A stretch of DNA of 64,000 nt, from contig JANYDG010000006.1 of assembly GCA_025359885.1 (NCBI GenBank), forward strand, positions 34,349 through 98,348. The letters are read 5' to 3'. The notes under the pieces were generated by a model. It did not search any database, was not told the origin of the DNA, and saw nothing but the letters and a program-made list of their open reading frames with translations. Positions 52,302 through 61,255 of this stretch are shown here, in pieces. Source of the DNA: Acidobacteriota bacterium (GTDB lineage Bacteria; Acidobacteriota; Terriglobia; Terriglobales; Acidobacteriaceae). The position numbers were made by a program, and so were the translations under genes. The first letter of the stretch is position 1, and each line of letters begins with the position of its first letter.

Positions 52302-53165
52302 TTACTGCGCAGGCTCGGCCCACTCTCCCAACCGAAAAATACCAACGCCGCGCTCTGTGCGCTCATAGCCGACAACCGCTAACCCCGCCTTGAAGGCTTC
52401 CTGAAAAAATCTCCGGTTCTCCGCTTGAACCGCCGCCGCCAGCGGACGAAGCGCCTCCTCAGACTTCCATGCATAAATCTCTGCCGGCACCTGAATCGAC
52501 ATTGCCCCATCGGTTCCGGACTGCGCAGTCCACTTGCTTTCCACCCCCTCAATCGCCGCCACGACTCGAGGCGAATCAAGCCACCACTCCGCCACCAACC
52601 GGTCGGTCTGCAATCCACCCTGCAAACGCGAAGAAGAGGCTCCGTAAAAATTCTCCTCGTAGCTCCGTACCACAGCGCCCAGCTTGCGAATATTCAAGAA
52701 CGCGTTTTTGATCTCCAGCGGATCAAACGTCCACTCAATCCGCTTGATACCCCGCGCCAGCGCATCCTCCCGTTGAGCCAGCTTCAGCCGCCGCCCAATG
52801 CTCTGGTTGCGATACCCCTCCTTGACCGCCAGCATATGCGAGTGCAGATAGCTGATCGGCAAGCCATGGTCAGAACGCACGCCGGTCTTCACCCCCGGCA
52901 AGGCAAGCGCAAACCCCACCATCTCTCCGGCTAGTCCCTGTTCCCTGTTCCCTGCTCCCTGCCTTCCCTCAGCTGATCCCTGATCCCTGATCCCTGATCC
53001 CTGCCTTTCCTCAAACGCACCAATCACCTGCCCGCCGATCTTTTGTGCCACCAGAAACGCGCGACGCGGAATCACATCACCTTCGCAATAACCCCATACC
53101 TCCACCTGCAAATCCACGCACGCCTGTAACTCCTCAAATCCCTTGCATGGCCGAATCACGATCAT
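52302..53165 (-). CDS. GNAT acyltransferase (COG3375 type) with a repeat-encoded insert
   Basis: 287 residues from ATG 53165 (MIVIRPCKGFEELQACVDLQ), a start that overlaps the mazG stop by 4 nt. The acyl-CoA-binding part is HSHMLAVKEGYRNQSIGRRLKLAQR; RIEWTFDPLEIKNAFLNIRKLGAV is typical of COG3375. Residues about 54-77 (RQGSGIRDQGSAEGRQGAG...) are encoded by a heptamer array and interrupt strand IGAFEE...MVGFALALPG, a loop between two core beta strands. Probably succinylates D- or L-amino acids for the neighbouring racemase. Confidence 0.85.
   Translation of the reverse strand: MIVIRPCKGFEELQACVDLQVEVWGYCEGDVIPRRAFLVAQKIGGQVIGAFEERQGSGIRDQGSAEGRQGAGNREQGLAGEMVGFALALPGVKTGVRSDHGLPISYLHSHMLAVKEGYRNQSIGRRLKLAQREDALARGIKRIEWTFDPLEIKNAFLNIRKLGAVVRSYEENFYGASSSRLQGGLQTDRLVAEWWLDSPRVVAAIEGVESKWTAQSGTDGAMSIQVPAEIYAWKSEEALRPLAAAVQAENRRFFQEAFKAGLAVVGYERTERGVGIFRLGEWAEPAQ
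52935..53005. repeat. TCCCTGA heptamer array inside the GNAT gene
   Basis: Four TCCCTGT/TCCCTGC units (52935-52962) and four TGATCCC units (52974-53001) run head to tail. The unit is 7 nt, so three units make 21 nt and seven codons; the insert stays in frame. The same unit appears between gap and the Rid gene, before ybaB and before recR. Confidence 0.85.
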
Positions 53166-54058
53166 CGTCCCGCTCCCTCCCCCGCCAGACTGCGCTTTGC
53201 AGAAACCCAAAGCGCCTCAAGCTCCCCTGGCCCTAGCTCACCCAGCGGCCTCATACTCTCAGACTCCATCACTTTAAACCGTGCCCGAAATCGCGCATTC
53301 GTCCCCCGCAACGCCATCTCAGCATCCACGCCCAAATGCCGCCCCTGGTTCACCACTGTAAAAAGCAAATCTCCCAGCTCTGACTCGACCTCAGCCTGCC
53401 GTACGGGATTGTCTTTCGGCATCTCCACAGCCGCCACCAACTCAGCCGTCTCCTCCTCAACCTTCGTCAGCAAATCCCGCCACTCCGGCCAGTCAAACCC
53501 AACCTTGGCAGCCTTCGAACCAAGTTTCGCCGCCTCGGCCAGCGCCGGCTGAGCCCGCTGTACCCCGTCCAGCAGCGATTCCGACCCCTTCGCCGAGCCA
53601 GCCTTTTCAGCCTTCTCAACTTTCTTGATCTGCTCCCAGTTCGCCAGCACCTTTTGCGATGAACCCTCAATGGCGGCATCCACCGCAGCCCGGTTCCCTG
53701 CCTCCGCCGAAGCTGCCTCTCCAAACACATGCGGATGTCGCCGGATTAGCTTCCTGTTCAGTCCCTCCAGCACTTCCTCAATCGAAAACTTCCCCTCATC
53801 CTGCGCCATCTGCGCATAGAAAAGTACCTGCAAAAGCAAATCCCCCAACTCCTCCGTCAGATGAGCCCAGTCCCGCCGCTCAATCGCGTCCAGAACCTCG
53901 TACGTCTCCTCCAGCGTGTACTTCCTGATCGAGTCAAAGCTCTGTTCACGGTCCCACGGGCACCCATCCGGCCCCCGCAGCCGCGCCATAATCGCCACCG
54001 ACTCTGCAAACCGCTCCGCGACCGTAACCTCTTCCGTTTTCTTCAGATCAGCTTCCAT
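53162..54058 (-). CDS. mazG: Nucleoside triphosphate pyrophosphohydrolase MazG
   Basis: 298 residues. The first all-alpha domain has GPDGCPWDREQSFDS and the metal-binding EELGDLLLQVLFYAQMAQDEGKF; a second, ESELGDLLFTVVNQGRHLGVDAE, closes the C-terminal domain. It removes diphosphate from damaged or excess NTPs. A charged linker (KKVEKAEKAGSAKGSE) joins the two halves and is longer than usual. It is co-transcribed with the GNAT gene (4-nt overlap). Confidence 0.94.
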   Translation of the reverse strand: MEADLKKTEEVTVAERFAESVAIMARLRGPDGCPWDREQSFDSIRKYTLEETYEVLDAIERRDWAHLTEELGDLLLQVLFYAQMAQDEGKFSIEEVLEGLNRKLIRRHPHVFGEAASAEAGNRAAVDAAIEGSSQKVLANWEQIKKVEKAEKAGSAKGSESLLDGVQRAQPALAEAAKLGSKAAKVGFDWPEWRDLLTKVEEETAELVAAVEMPKDNPVRQAEVESELGDLLFTVVNQGRHLGVDAEMALRGTNARFRARFKVMESESMRPLGELGPGELEALWVSAKRSLAGEGAGR

Positions 54059-54224
54059 TCCAATACTGTAACCTGCCCATAGTGCCCAACCGGTCCGGAA
54101 ACTACATCACCTTGCCGAGCAGGCAATGCCCGTAAAGCGTCTATCTCCCGGCGTTGTGAAAGACCACGACCTCACATCTGGCGAAAAACGCTGCTCGGGA
54201 AGACAACACACTCGCTTTGTAACA

Positions 54225-54325
54225 AGGGCACGGCTTTGGCCGGGCCACAAATGCTCGTAAACAAGGGATCGGGCTTCAGCCCCTGCTCACCCCCCTCTAC
54301 CCAGAAGCCAAGGAGGCCCAATCGA
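54225..54325. repeat. GGGCTTCAGCCC element upstream of prepilin peptidase
   Basis: GGCTTTGGCCGGGCC (about 54232-54245) and GGGCTTCAGCCCC (54271-54283) are two palindromic cores of the dispersed element also found in rarA, dnaX and before the metallo-hydrolase gene. The ribosome site AAGGAGG (54310-54316) of the downstream gene follows directly. Confidence 0.75.
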
Positions 54326-55213
54326 ATGATGCAACTCGGCGCCCTCTTCGCCTTCCTGCTAGGCCTGGCCTTCGGCAGCTTCCTCAACGTCGTCCTCACC
54401 CGTCTCCCTGAGGGCGGAAGCATCGTTCACCCCGCCTCCCACTGCCGCAACTGCACCCACACCCTCGCCTGGTGGGAAAACATCCCCCTCCTGAGCTGGC
54501 TCCTCCTCAAAGGCCGCTGCCGCCAATGCCATACCAGAATCAGCCCCCGCTACCCCCTCATCGAACTTGCGATCGCCATCCTTTGGATCGCAGTCTGGCT
54601 GCGCTTCGGAACGCCTCTGTACGAACCCCAGCTCTTTGCCGGAATTCCCTATGCGCTCACCCACTGTCTGGTGCTGCTGCTGGGGTTTGCCCTATTCAGC
54701 TGGCTGCTCGTCCTTCTCGCCGCCTTGGACATGGAACACCTCTGGCTCCCTGACATCCTCACCCTGCCAGGCATCGCCGTCGGCTTTACCTACGCGCTCC
54801 TCAGAAACGGAACCGACTGGTATTTTGACAATCCAATCACCACCGCACAAATGGCGCGCAATCGCCTCATCGCCATCGTTGCCGCAGCCGGCATCATCCT
54901 CCTCATCCGCCTCGCCTACTGGCTCATCCGCCGCCAGGAGGGCATGGGCCTCGGCGACGCCAAACTCATGGCAATGCTCGGCGCATGGCTAGGCTTCATC
55001 TGTGCCCTCGAAACCTTCGTTCTTGCCATCTTCGCAGCCTCAATCGCCGCCATCCTCTGGCTCGCCTTCACGGCCATTCGCCGCGAAACAACCCCTGCCC
55101 CATGGGCAAAAATGCCCCTGCCCTTCGGCACATTTCTATGCCTCGCAGCTCTCCCGGAGATCTTCTACCCGCAGTGGCTCTGGCTCTGGTACGCCCGCGT
55201 CTTCCTGCCCTGA
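54326..55213 (+). CDS. Prepilin peptidase (A24 family, PilD-like)
   Basis: Cleaves and N-methylates type IV prepilins at the inner membrane. 295 residues from ATG 54326 (MMQLGALFAFLLGLAFGSFLNVV), with AAGGAGG upstream; the longer open frame comes from the repeat. Seen: the zinc-type Cys set in HCRNCTHTLAWW and KGRCRQCHTRISPRYPLIEL, and the two catalytic Asp regions LDMEHLWLPDILTLPG and GLGDAKLMAMLGAWLG. No pilin genes are nearby. Confidence 0.93.
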   Translation: MMQLGALFAFLLGLAFGSFLNVVLTRLPEGGSIVHPASHCRNCTHTLAWWENIPLLSWLLLKGRCRQCHTRISPRYPLIELAIAILWIAVWLRFGTPLYEPQLFAGIPYALTHCLVLLLGFALFSWLLVLLAALDMEHLWLPDILTLPGIAVGFTYALLRNGTDWYFDNPITTAQMARNRLIAIVAAAGIILLIRLAYWLIRRQEGMGLGDAKLMAMLGAWLGFICALETFVLAIFAASIAAILWLAFTAIRRETTPAPWAKMPLPFGTFLCLAALPEIFYPQWLWLWYARVFLP

Positions 55214-55223
55214 CGGCCAGTCG

Positions 55224-55775
55224 CTACTTCAAAGATTCGGCCAGGGCTTTCGGCGAACGCGCATACCGGATAGCCTCTTTCAGTTGCGATAGATGATGCT
55301 TTGCGTGAATCGCATGATACCGCCGCCACTCATCCACACGCATCACCCCATAAAACGGGTGCTCACCGCAGGCCTGAATCCCGAACTTCTTCCGCGAAAC
55401 CGAAAGCAACTCATCCATCGCCTCCGCCGCAGCCAAAAAACGCTGCGCAATCGCTTCCCCCGTCTGAGGAGTACATGCCACAGGCCGCGTCGCCCGCATC
55501 GCCGGTACTCCCGAAGGCATGCAGCCAAGCCCAATCGTCTGCACTCTGAGGAAAAACTTCAACACGTTCCGACGATTCTTGGGAACCCGGCCACTTTTAA
55601 GTTGGCGGCTCAAAATCTCCGACGTCTGGTCAAAAGACAATATCAGGTGCTCAATAACCTGCTGAGCACACCAGCGTTCCTGCCCCGGCAACGGCGCAAT
55701 CTGTGCCTCTGACTGATTCAATGTCGAAATCTGCTTCGCCAACGGGTTCAGCGCATGACTCAAAACTGGGTGCAT
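55224..55775 (-). CDS. DinB-like (DUF1569-type) protein
   Basis: 183 residues forming a four-helix bundle with possible metal-binding His in VIEHLILSF and YHAIHAKHHLSQL. Basic patches KSGRVPKNRRNVLKFFLR distinguish it from the DinB protein at 10474. Function unknown. Convergent with the prepilin peptidase (10 nt). Confidence 0.75.
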   Translation of the reverse strand: MHPVLSHALNPLAKQISTLNQSEAQIAPLPGQERWCAQQVIEHLILSFDQTSEILSRQLKSGRVPKNRRNVLKFFLRVQTIGLGCMPSGVPAMRATRPVACTPQTGEAIAQRFLAAAEAMDELLSVSRKKFGIQACGEHPFYGVMRVDEWRRYHAIHAKHHLSQLKEAIRYARSPKALAESLK

Positions 55776-55925
55776 GAATGCTTTCTGAAGGATTTCCTTC
55801 TATGGGTACAGTGTCAGACGAAACGTAGGATGTCTCAAGAATAAGTCAATTCAGGCTTTATCTGAATGGAAAATTTACGACACTGACTTCGGGCATCCAC
55901 CGCAGCTTCGCAAACCAGACGTCGT

Positions 55926-56771
55926 TTACTTTGGATGAATTTCGCTCCCTGCTCCCCCCCGCTGAGCTCCTCCTCCCGCCGCAATCGCTGCCTCCACCTG
56001 CTCCAGCCCTTTGCGGGCTCCCCGGCTACGCGGCCCTTCCGGGTCATAACTCAGAAACAACAGAAAGTGCTCCCGCGCCTTCTCCAGCAATTGCAAATGC
56101 TGCTCCGACACCGCTAAACCCAGCACAGCCTCAGGAGACTCGACATTCAGCGCGAATGCATCCACAAATCGCGTCTGAGCCGCACGCCAGTTCTTGCGGT
56201 CCAGGTAAAAATTACCCACATCCACATCCTCCTTCAACACCTGTTCCTTCGACTTCTGCTTCCCTCCCTTCCCCGAAGCACCCTCTGCAGAATCTTCCAT
56301 GGGCAACCGGCCCAGCCCCGAGCGGCTCGAACTGAACCCGTCATTCGCCGCCCCACCACCCGCCAGGTCCGGTGAACTCACCGGATCCCCATCCGGGTCA
56401 GCCGCTGCCGTCCCTCCATCGGCAAACGCAGAAGTCCCTCTCGGAACCGCTTTCGCCTCAGGCGCGACAGTCAAGATCGGCGCATCGTTGGCTTCCCCTG
56501 GAAATGGATTGTCCCCGCCCTCAACAGGCTTGGCGGCTGCACCCCCCGATTGCGTACCCGACGGTTTTGCCTGCCCTGAAGCCTGACCCGGAACCTGACC
56601 CGGAGTCTGCACAGGCTGTCCCGGAAACGGATTCTCCCCCGACTGCTGCCCACCCTGCCCCGCCGCAACGCACGGCCCCGCCAGCAGCCCCATGCCCATC
56701 CCCACAGACAGGGCCAGCATCCCAAATCGCATCCGAATCGTCAATTTCCTTCTCGCCATCTGCGCCGACAT
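55926..56771 (-). CDS. Exported, disordered protein with a TPR-like C-terminus
   Basis: About 281 residues from ATG 56771 (MSAQMARRKLTIRMRFG); other in-frame starts are close. A signal peptide (LALSVGMGMGLLAGPCVAAG) is followed by about 130 residues rich in Gly, Pro, Gln and Ser with repeated PVQTPGQVPGQASGQ-like words. The C-terminal 90 residues (DVGNFYLDRKNWRAAQTRFVDAFALN, then LLEKAREHFLLFLSYDPEGP) look like two TPR helix pairs. Probably a periplasmic scaffold; unrecognised family. Confidence 0.65.
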   Translation of the reverse strand: MSAQMARRKLTIRMRFGMLALSVGMGMGLLAGPCVAAGQGGQQSGENPFPGQPVQTPGQVPGQASGQAKPSGTQSGGAAAKPVEGGDNPFPGEANDAPILTVAPEAKAVPRGTSAFADGGTAAADPDGDPVSSPDLAGGGAANDGFSSSRSGLGRLPMEDSAEGASGKGGKQKSKEQVLKEDVDVGNFYLDRKNWRAAQTRFVDAFALNVESPEAVLGLAVSEQHLQLLEKAREHFLLFLSYDPEGPRSRGARKGLEQVEAAIAAGGGAQRGGAGSEIHPK

Positions 56772-56910
56772 CAGTTCACGCTCTCTCACGTCTCTTAATT
56801 CCCCTCGGCACAGCATCCGCCGGTGATACTATCCCTCTCGAAGCATTGCGCTCAAAAACTCCGCAGCCCGCTCCTACAGAATAGGGCAATTCAATCATGG
56901 CAAGCCGCTC

Positions 56911-57396
56911 ATGACTCTCATCGTTCGCTCCTCGTCCATTCACGCCGCCGGCTGCTACACCACCACGCCCATCCGCAAAGGAGCGCGCGTCGCCGAGTAC
57001 TCCGGCCGCCACATCAGCAAAGAAGAAGCCGACCACCTCTACGAAAACTACCCAGTTACCTACCTCTTTGGACTGGGCGACGGCGCCGTTGTCATCGACG
57101 GATTCTGCACCGCCATGTTCATCAACCACAGTTGCAACGGCAACTGCGAAACCACCGAAGACGACGGCCACATTTGGATAAACGCCCTCCGCAACATCCC
57201 CGCCGGCCACGAAATCACCTACGACTACTGCCTCTACGACGGCTCAGACGACCCCTGCACCTGCAACTGCGGAGCAAAAAACTGCCGCGGCTCCATGTAC
57301 TCCCCTAAGGAAATCAAACGCCGCAAAGCCGCCCAAAAGAGATCCGCCGCCAAAAAGAAACAAGGCAAACGCAAATCTTCACCGCGTTTGAAGTGA
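56911..57396 (+). CDS. SET-domain protein with post-SET zinc cysteines
   Basis: 161 residues: SET core TLIVRSSSIHAAGCYTTTPIRKG, AEYSGRHIS, the SAM/pseudoknot motifs FINHSCNGNCE and GHEITYDYCLYD, and a post-SET cluster CTCNCGAKNCRG that with the NHSC Cys would bind zinc. The last about 30 residues are a Lys/Arg-rich tail (KRRKAAQKRSAAKKKQGKRK). SET proteins are lysine methyltransferases, widespread in eukaryotes and patchy in bacteria. Targets could be nucleoid or ribosomal proteins. Its 3' end overlaps that of the convergent ankyrin gene by 18 nt. Confidence 0.92.
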   Translation: MTLIVRSSSIHAAGCYTTTPIRKGARVAEYSGRHISKEEADHLYENYPVTYLFGLGDGAVVIDGFCTAMFINHSCNGNCETTEDDGHIWINALRNIPAGHEITYDYCLYDGSDDPCTCNCGAKNCRGSMYSPKEIKRRKAAQKRSAAKKKQGKRKSSPRLK

Positions 57397-59085
57397 CGCG
57401 ATCGCTTTCTGCAGCGCGGCCTGCCGCTGCGGCCCCTTCTCCTGCGCCGCCTCCACCACCGTCTGCCCCTGCTTGTTGCGAATCGACAGGTCAGCCCCAT
57501 GTGCCAGAAACAACGGAATCGCATCATCATCCACCGTAGTAAAGATGGGTGTCTCCCCATCCTTGTTCCACGCGTTCACCTTCGCGCCCAGCTTGAGCAA
57601 CTCCTCCTCGACATCCGTCAGGAACGTTTCGTGCAGGGGAGTATTGCCATCCCCGTCCCGGGCATTCACATCCGCACCTGCCTCCGCGAGCAGTCGAACG
57701 CACTCCACCCGCGCTCCCTCCACATCGTCATACCGGTACTCTCCAGCAGCGAATATTGCCGTCTTCCCTTCCCGGTCCCGCTCCTCCAGCTTCGGGTGAT
57801 ACCGCAGCAACTCCCGCACCACCTCCGGATTGCCGGATCCCGCCGCCTCGATCAGAAGGCTCCCCGCTCCCGGCCCCTCCATCGTCATCCCTGCCCCCGA
57901 TTCGGTCATCACCAGCTTGCTCAGATCCGCATTCGGATTGGCGCCGTAATCGATCAGCGCCCGCACCACTTCTACCTTGCCCGAACGCGCGGCCCCTGCT
58001 AGAGCCAGGTCCTTGTCCGTCTGGTCCTCCTTGCTGGCCTCCGCGTCCAGCAAAACCTGCAAAGTCGCCGGGTCGTGGCTTGCCGCGGTCAACCAGCCCA
58101 CACGCTGAAATGGCGAAACCTCATTCGGCCCCTTCGGCTTCGGCCCCGGAATCAGCTTCAACGGCACACCCGCGTCCAACAAGTCCTGAACCGTCTCAGA
58201 CTTCCCTCTTAGAGCAGCCTCCTTCAGCATCACCTGCGCCGCAAATGTCTTGAAATTGAACTTCTCCGCCTGCAGCGCCTCCACCAGCCCATCGCTGCCC
58301 TTGATCCATCTCTCCGTCTGCGCCAGCTCGTCCACCGCATCTTCCAGTTCTGAGATCACAGCCGGCATGCCTACCCATTCCCCCACATAATCCTCAACTG
58401 CCTTCGTGTGCCCATCGATATCCACCGAGATTTGATAGGTAGGACTGTCCGTCACATTAGCCTGGTAAACGTCATCCATCGAATAGAAATCACCAGCTAC
58501 AAACCTTCCAGCCAGTTCCCGTACTTTCGCGGGTGCCACAGTGTCTTTATGTTTGCCCGAGGCCACAACAAACCCGTCTCCATCAAAAACGACACCCTCC
58601 GTACTCACCGTTACCGCGTATGAAGGGCACGACCCATAACATCCGCTCCGCCGCAGGATGATAGACACCTTTGAGTCAGCCCGAATCACCGGCACAGCCA
58701 CATGCCGCTTGGGCAGCCGTTCCGGCGGAACCAGGTCGAGATATTCATCCACCTCCGCCGTAACCGCCTTCCCATCTTTTTCAAACGGCGTAAACCGCCA
58801 CTGCTTCACCTCGCCCTGCAGTTCCGGCCACCGCGACAAGATCCCTGGCTCTCCCTCAGCCTTTGCCTCAACCACGTCTCCCAGGGCAGACACAGTCAGC
58901 GTCAGGTGGAGCTGGTTAAACCCCTCCGTCACCCCATCCAGCGGAATCGTTCGCCGATGCGGTTTGATCTCATGGGTTCGAGCCACCTGGTAATCAAAGG
59001 AAGAAAAAGCAGGCTTCTTTTCCTCCGCTCCCAGCGACAAAGAAGCAATCAGAAAACCGGCAACTAGCTGTAACGGACGAGTCAT
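57379..59085 (-). CDS. Exported ankyrin-repeat protein with DUF6438-like domain
   Basis: 568 residues from ATG 59085 (MTRPLQLVAGFLIASLSLG, signal peptide). Residues about 150-260 carry ILRRSGCYGSCPSYAVTVSTEGVVFDG, the DUF6438-type motif. The C-terminal half has about five ankyrin repeats (LALAGAARSGKVEVVRALIDYGANPNADL, then NVRDGDGNTPLHETFL-like words) for protein binding. Probably periplasmic. It is divergent from dnaX (181 nt). Confidence 0.83.
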   Translation of the reverse strand: MTRPLQLVAGFLIASLSLGAEEKKPAFSSFDYQVARTHEIKPHRRTIPLDGVTEGFNQLHLTLTVSALGDVVEAKAEGEPGILSRWPELQGEVKQWRFTPFEKDGKAVTAEVDEYLDLVPPERLPKRHVAVPVIRADSKVSIILRRSGCYGSCPSYAVTVSTEGVVFDGDGFVVASGKHKDTVAPAKVRELAGRFVAGDFYSMDDVYQANVTDSPTYQISVDIDGHTKAVEDYVGEWVGMPAVISELEDAVDELAQTERWIKGSDGLVEALQAEKFNFKTFAAQVMLKEAALRGKSETVQDLLDAGVPLKLIPGPKPKGPNEVSPFQRVGWLTAASHDPATLQVLLDAEASKEDQTDKDLALAGAARSGKVEVVRALIDYGANPNADLSKLVMTESGAGMTMEGPGAGSLLIEAAGSGNPEVVRELLRYHPKLEERDREGKTAIFAAGEYRYDDVEGARVECVRLLAEAGADVNARDGDGNTPLHETFLTDVEEELLKLGAKVNAWNKDGETPIFTTVDDDAIPLFLAHGADLSIRNKQGQTVVEAAQEKGPQRQAALQKAIASLQTR

Positions 59086-59266
59086 CGAAAAGTCCTCTTC
59101 TGGATTCTGTTCAATCCCCTTGGTATCTGTCATCAATAGACACCAGCCATCAAAAAATGGCTTGGGATTCACTCGCCTGATTTCTGCATCGCCCACTTTT
59201 TCACCTGCAGCAATCTCTGCGACACTCATCCAAACCATTACAATCCCCACAGGGGCAACCACGCGC

Positions 59267-61255
59267 ATGGGCTATCAGGTACTCGCACGCAAATATCGTC
59301 CGCAGCGCTTCTCCGACGTTTACGGGCAAGACCACGTCACCCGCACCCTCACCAACGCGCTCACCCAAAACCGCATCGCCCACGGCTACATCTTCTCCGG
59401 CCACCGCGGCATCGGCAAAACCACCATCGCCCGCATCCTGGCCATGGCCCTCGACTGCCGGATCGAAGTTGGAAGTGACAAACGCCCAACTGTCGAGCCC
59501 TGCCTGCAATGCGTCTCCTGCCGCGAAATCTCCTCCGGCAGCAACGGCAGCGAGATGGCCACGCACTCCTTCGACTTCATCGAAATCGACGCCGCCTCTA
59601 ACCGTGGCATCGACGACGTCCGCTCCATCATCAGCCAGGCTGAGGTCCGCCCCGCCCGCGACAAGTACAAAATCTTCCTCCTCGACGAAGCCCACCAGAT
59701 CACCGACGCAGCCTTCAACGCCATCCTCAAAACCCTCGAAGAGCCACCCGACTGGGTCATCTTCATGATGGCCACCACCGAGCCCGAGTCCATCCCCCAG
59801 ACCATTCGCTCCCGCTGCCAGCACTTCAGCTTCCACGCCGTCAAATTCGACGACATCCTCGCCCAGCTCAGGGCCATCGCCCTCGCCGAGGGCGTCACTG
59901 CCGACGAAGCAGCCCTCGCCCTCCTCGCCGAAGCCGGCGACGGCTCCATGCGCGACGCCCTCTCCATCATGGATCAGGCCATCGCCTCCGCCCCCCTGGT
60001 CGACGGCAAGGCAGGCCTACAACCCGTCCTCCAGCACGACCAGATCCGCGACCTGATGGGCTCCGTTCCCAATACCGTTTTTGAACGCCTCATGGAACAC
60101 GTCAGCGCCCAAAACTCCGCCGCGCTCATGGAAGATCTCGACCGCCTCATTACTTCCGGCAACAGCCCATCCGCACTTGCCCGCCAACTCGTCCGCTACC
60201 TCCGCAACTGCCTCATGGCCAAGCTCGGCGGCGAACACACCCAGCTCCTCGCCATCGCCAACGACGAGCGCTCCCGCGCCGCTCGCACCGCCCTCCTCTT
60301 TTCAGAAGACGAGCTCACCCGCAACCTCCAGCTCGCCCTCCGCACCTTCGATGAACTCAACTACCGCCAGGAACAGCGCTTCCACCTCGAACTCGGCCTT
60401 CTCAAGCTCATCCAGGCCCAGCGCCTCCTCCCCATGGAAGAGATTCTCAGCGGCCTCGCCTCCAACCCCGGTGCCCTCGGAAATGCCCCCCGCCGCCCCA
60501 CACCCTCCGCCGCCCCGGCACCCAGACCCACACCACCCCGTCCTCCAGCCCCCGCCACCCCATCTCTCTCCCCCTTTGCCGCCAGCAACCAGCGCACCAT
60601 CGAACAGGCAGGACAGGGCTTTAGCCCGGTCACTCAATCAGCACAGGGCTTCAGCCCTGTCATACTGCCTCCTCCACCCATGGGGGCTCTAGCCCCGGAG
60701 GCAACCAGTTCGCTCACCTCCGTGAAACCTGTCCCCGCTTCGGATTCCACCGCCGTCGGACTCCTCGAACTCGATGAAGTTTCCACTGAATCCACAAACG
60801 AACCCGTCGAACTTATCGAACTCGGCGAACCCGTCCGGGAGATCATCCCCGCCATCTCCGCCTCAGCCACAACCGACTCCGACCACCTCCGCCAAGCCGT
60901 CGCAGAGTCCCTCGCCGCCAACGGCCACTCCACCGCCGCCACGCTCCTCTCCGACGCCCGCTGGCTCCTCGAACCCTCCAGCGTCCGTATCGAGGTCAAC
61001 GCCAAGCCCACCATGATCCGCCTCACCTTCAACGCCGCCGCAGAAAAACTGATCCGCGCCGCCCTCACCCAGGCCGGAGCTCCCAGCCGCTTCCTCATCG
61101 TCCCCGGCGAGGGCCTCACTTCCTCCGGCACCGCGGCTAAACCAGCCGCTCCCCAGGGCAGCATCGAGGCAGAAGCACGCGCCAACCCCCTCGTCCTCCA
61201 CGCCCAGTCCCTCTTCAACGCAGAAATCGTCTCAGTAGTCGACCTCCGCACCTAA
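59267..61255 (+). CDS. dnaX: DNA polymerase III subunit gamma/tau
   Basis: Clamp-loader ATPase. 662 residues from ATG 59267 (MGYQVLARKYRPQRFSDVYGQ); the open frame extends upstream without family match. Walker A GHRGIGKTT near 45, a four-Cys zinc module (CRIEV..CLQCVSCREI), Walker B IFLLDEAHQI, sensor MATTEPESIPQTIRSRCQ. Residues 130-360 complete the clamp-loader part; the tail is Pro/Ala-rich and ends in a tau-like domain (LIRAALTQAGAPSRFLIV). Residues about 449-479 are encoded by an inserted repeat. I see no A-rich slippery heptamer for a short gamma form. Confidence 0.95.
   Translation: MGYQVLARKYRPQRFSDVYGQDHVTRTLTNALTQNRIAHGYIFSGHRGIGKTTIARILAMALDCRIEVGSDKRPTVEPCLQCVSCREISSGSNGSEMATHSFDFIEIDAASNRGIDDVRSIISQAEVRPARDKYKIFLLDEAHQITDAAFNAILKTLEEPPDWVIFMMATTEPESIPQTIRSRCQHFSFHAVKFDDILAQLRAIALAEGVTADEAALALLAEAGDGSMRDALSIMDQAIASAPLVDGKAGLQPVLQHDQIRDLMGSVPNTVFERLMEHVSAQNSAALMEDLDRLITSGNSPSALARQLVRYLRNCLMAKLGGEHTQLLAIANDERSRAARTALLFSEDELTRNLQLALRTFDELNYRQEQRFHLELGLLKLIQAQRLLPMEEILSGLASNPGALGNAPRRPTPSAAPAPRPTPPRPPAPATPSLSPFAASNQRTIEQAGQGFSPVTQSAQGFSPVILPPPPMGALAPEATSSLTSVKPVPASDSTAVGLLELDEVSTESTNEPVELIELGEPVREIIPAISASATTDSDHLRQAVAESLAANGHSTAATLLSDARWLLEPSSVRIEVNAKPTMIRLTFNAAAEKLIRAALTQAGAPSRFLIVPGEGLTSSGTAAKPAAPQGSIEAEARANPLVLHAQSLFNAEIVSVVDLRT
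60607..60702 (+). repeat. Triple palindromic element inserted in frame in dnaX
   Basis: GGGCTTTAGCCC (60616-60627), ACAGGGCTTCAGCCCTGT (60643-60660) and GGGGCTCTAGCCCC (60683-60696) are three palindromic cores. They encode GQGFSPVTQSAQGFSPV and PPPPMGALAPEA in the flexible linker of DnaX. Confidence 0.85.

Noticed and set aside
52935..53005. CRISPR-like short repeat array
   Set aside because: Units are 7 nt with no spacers and lie inside a coding gene; no cas genes are present.
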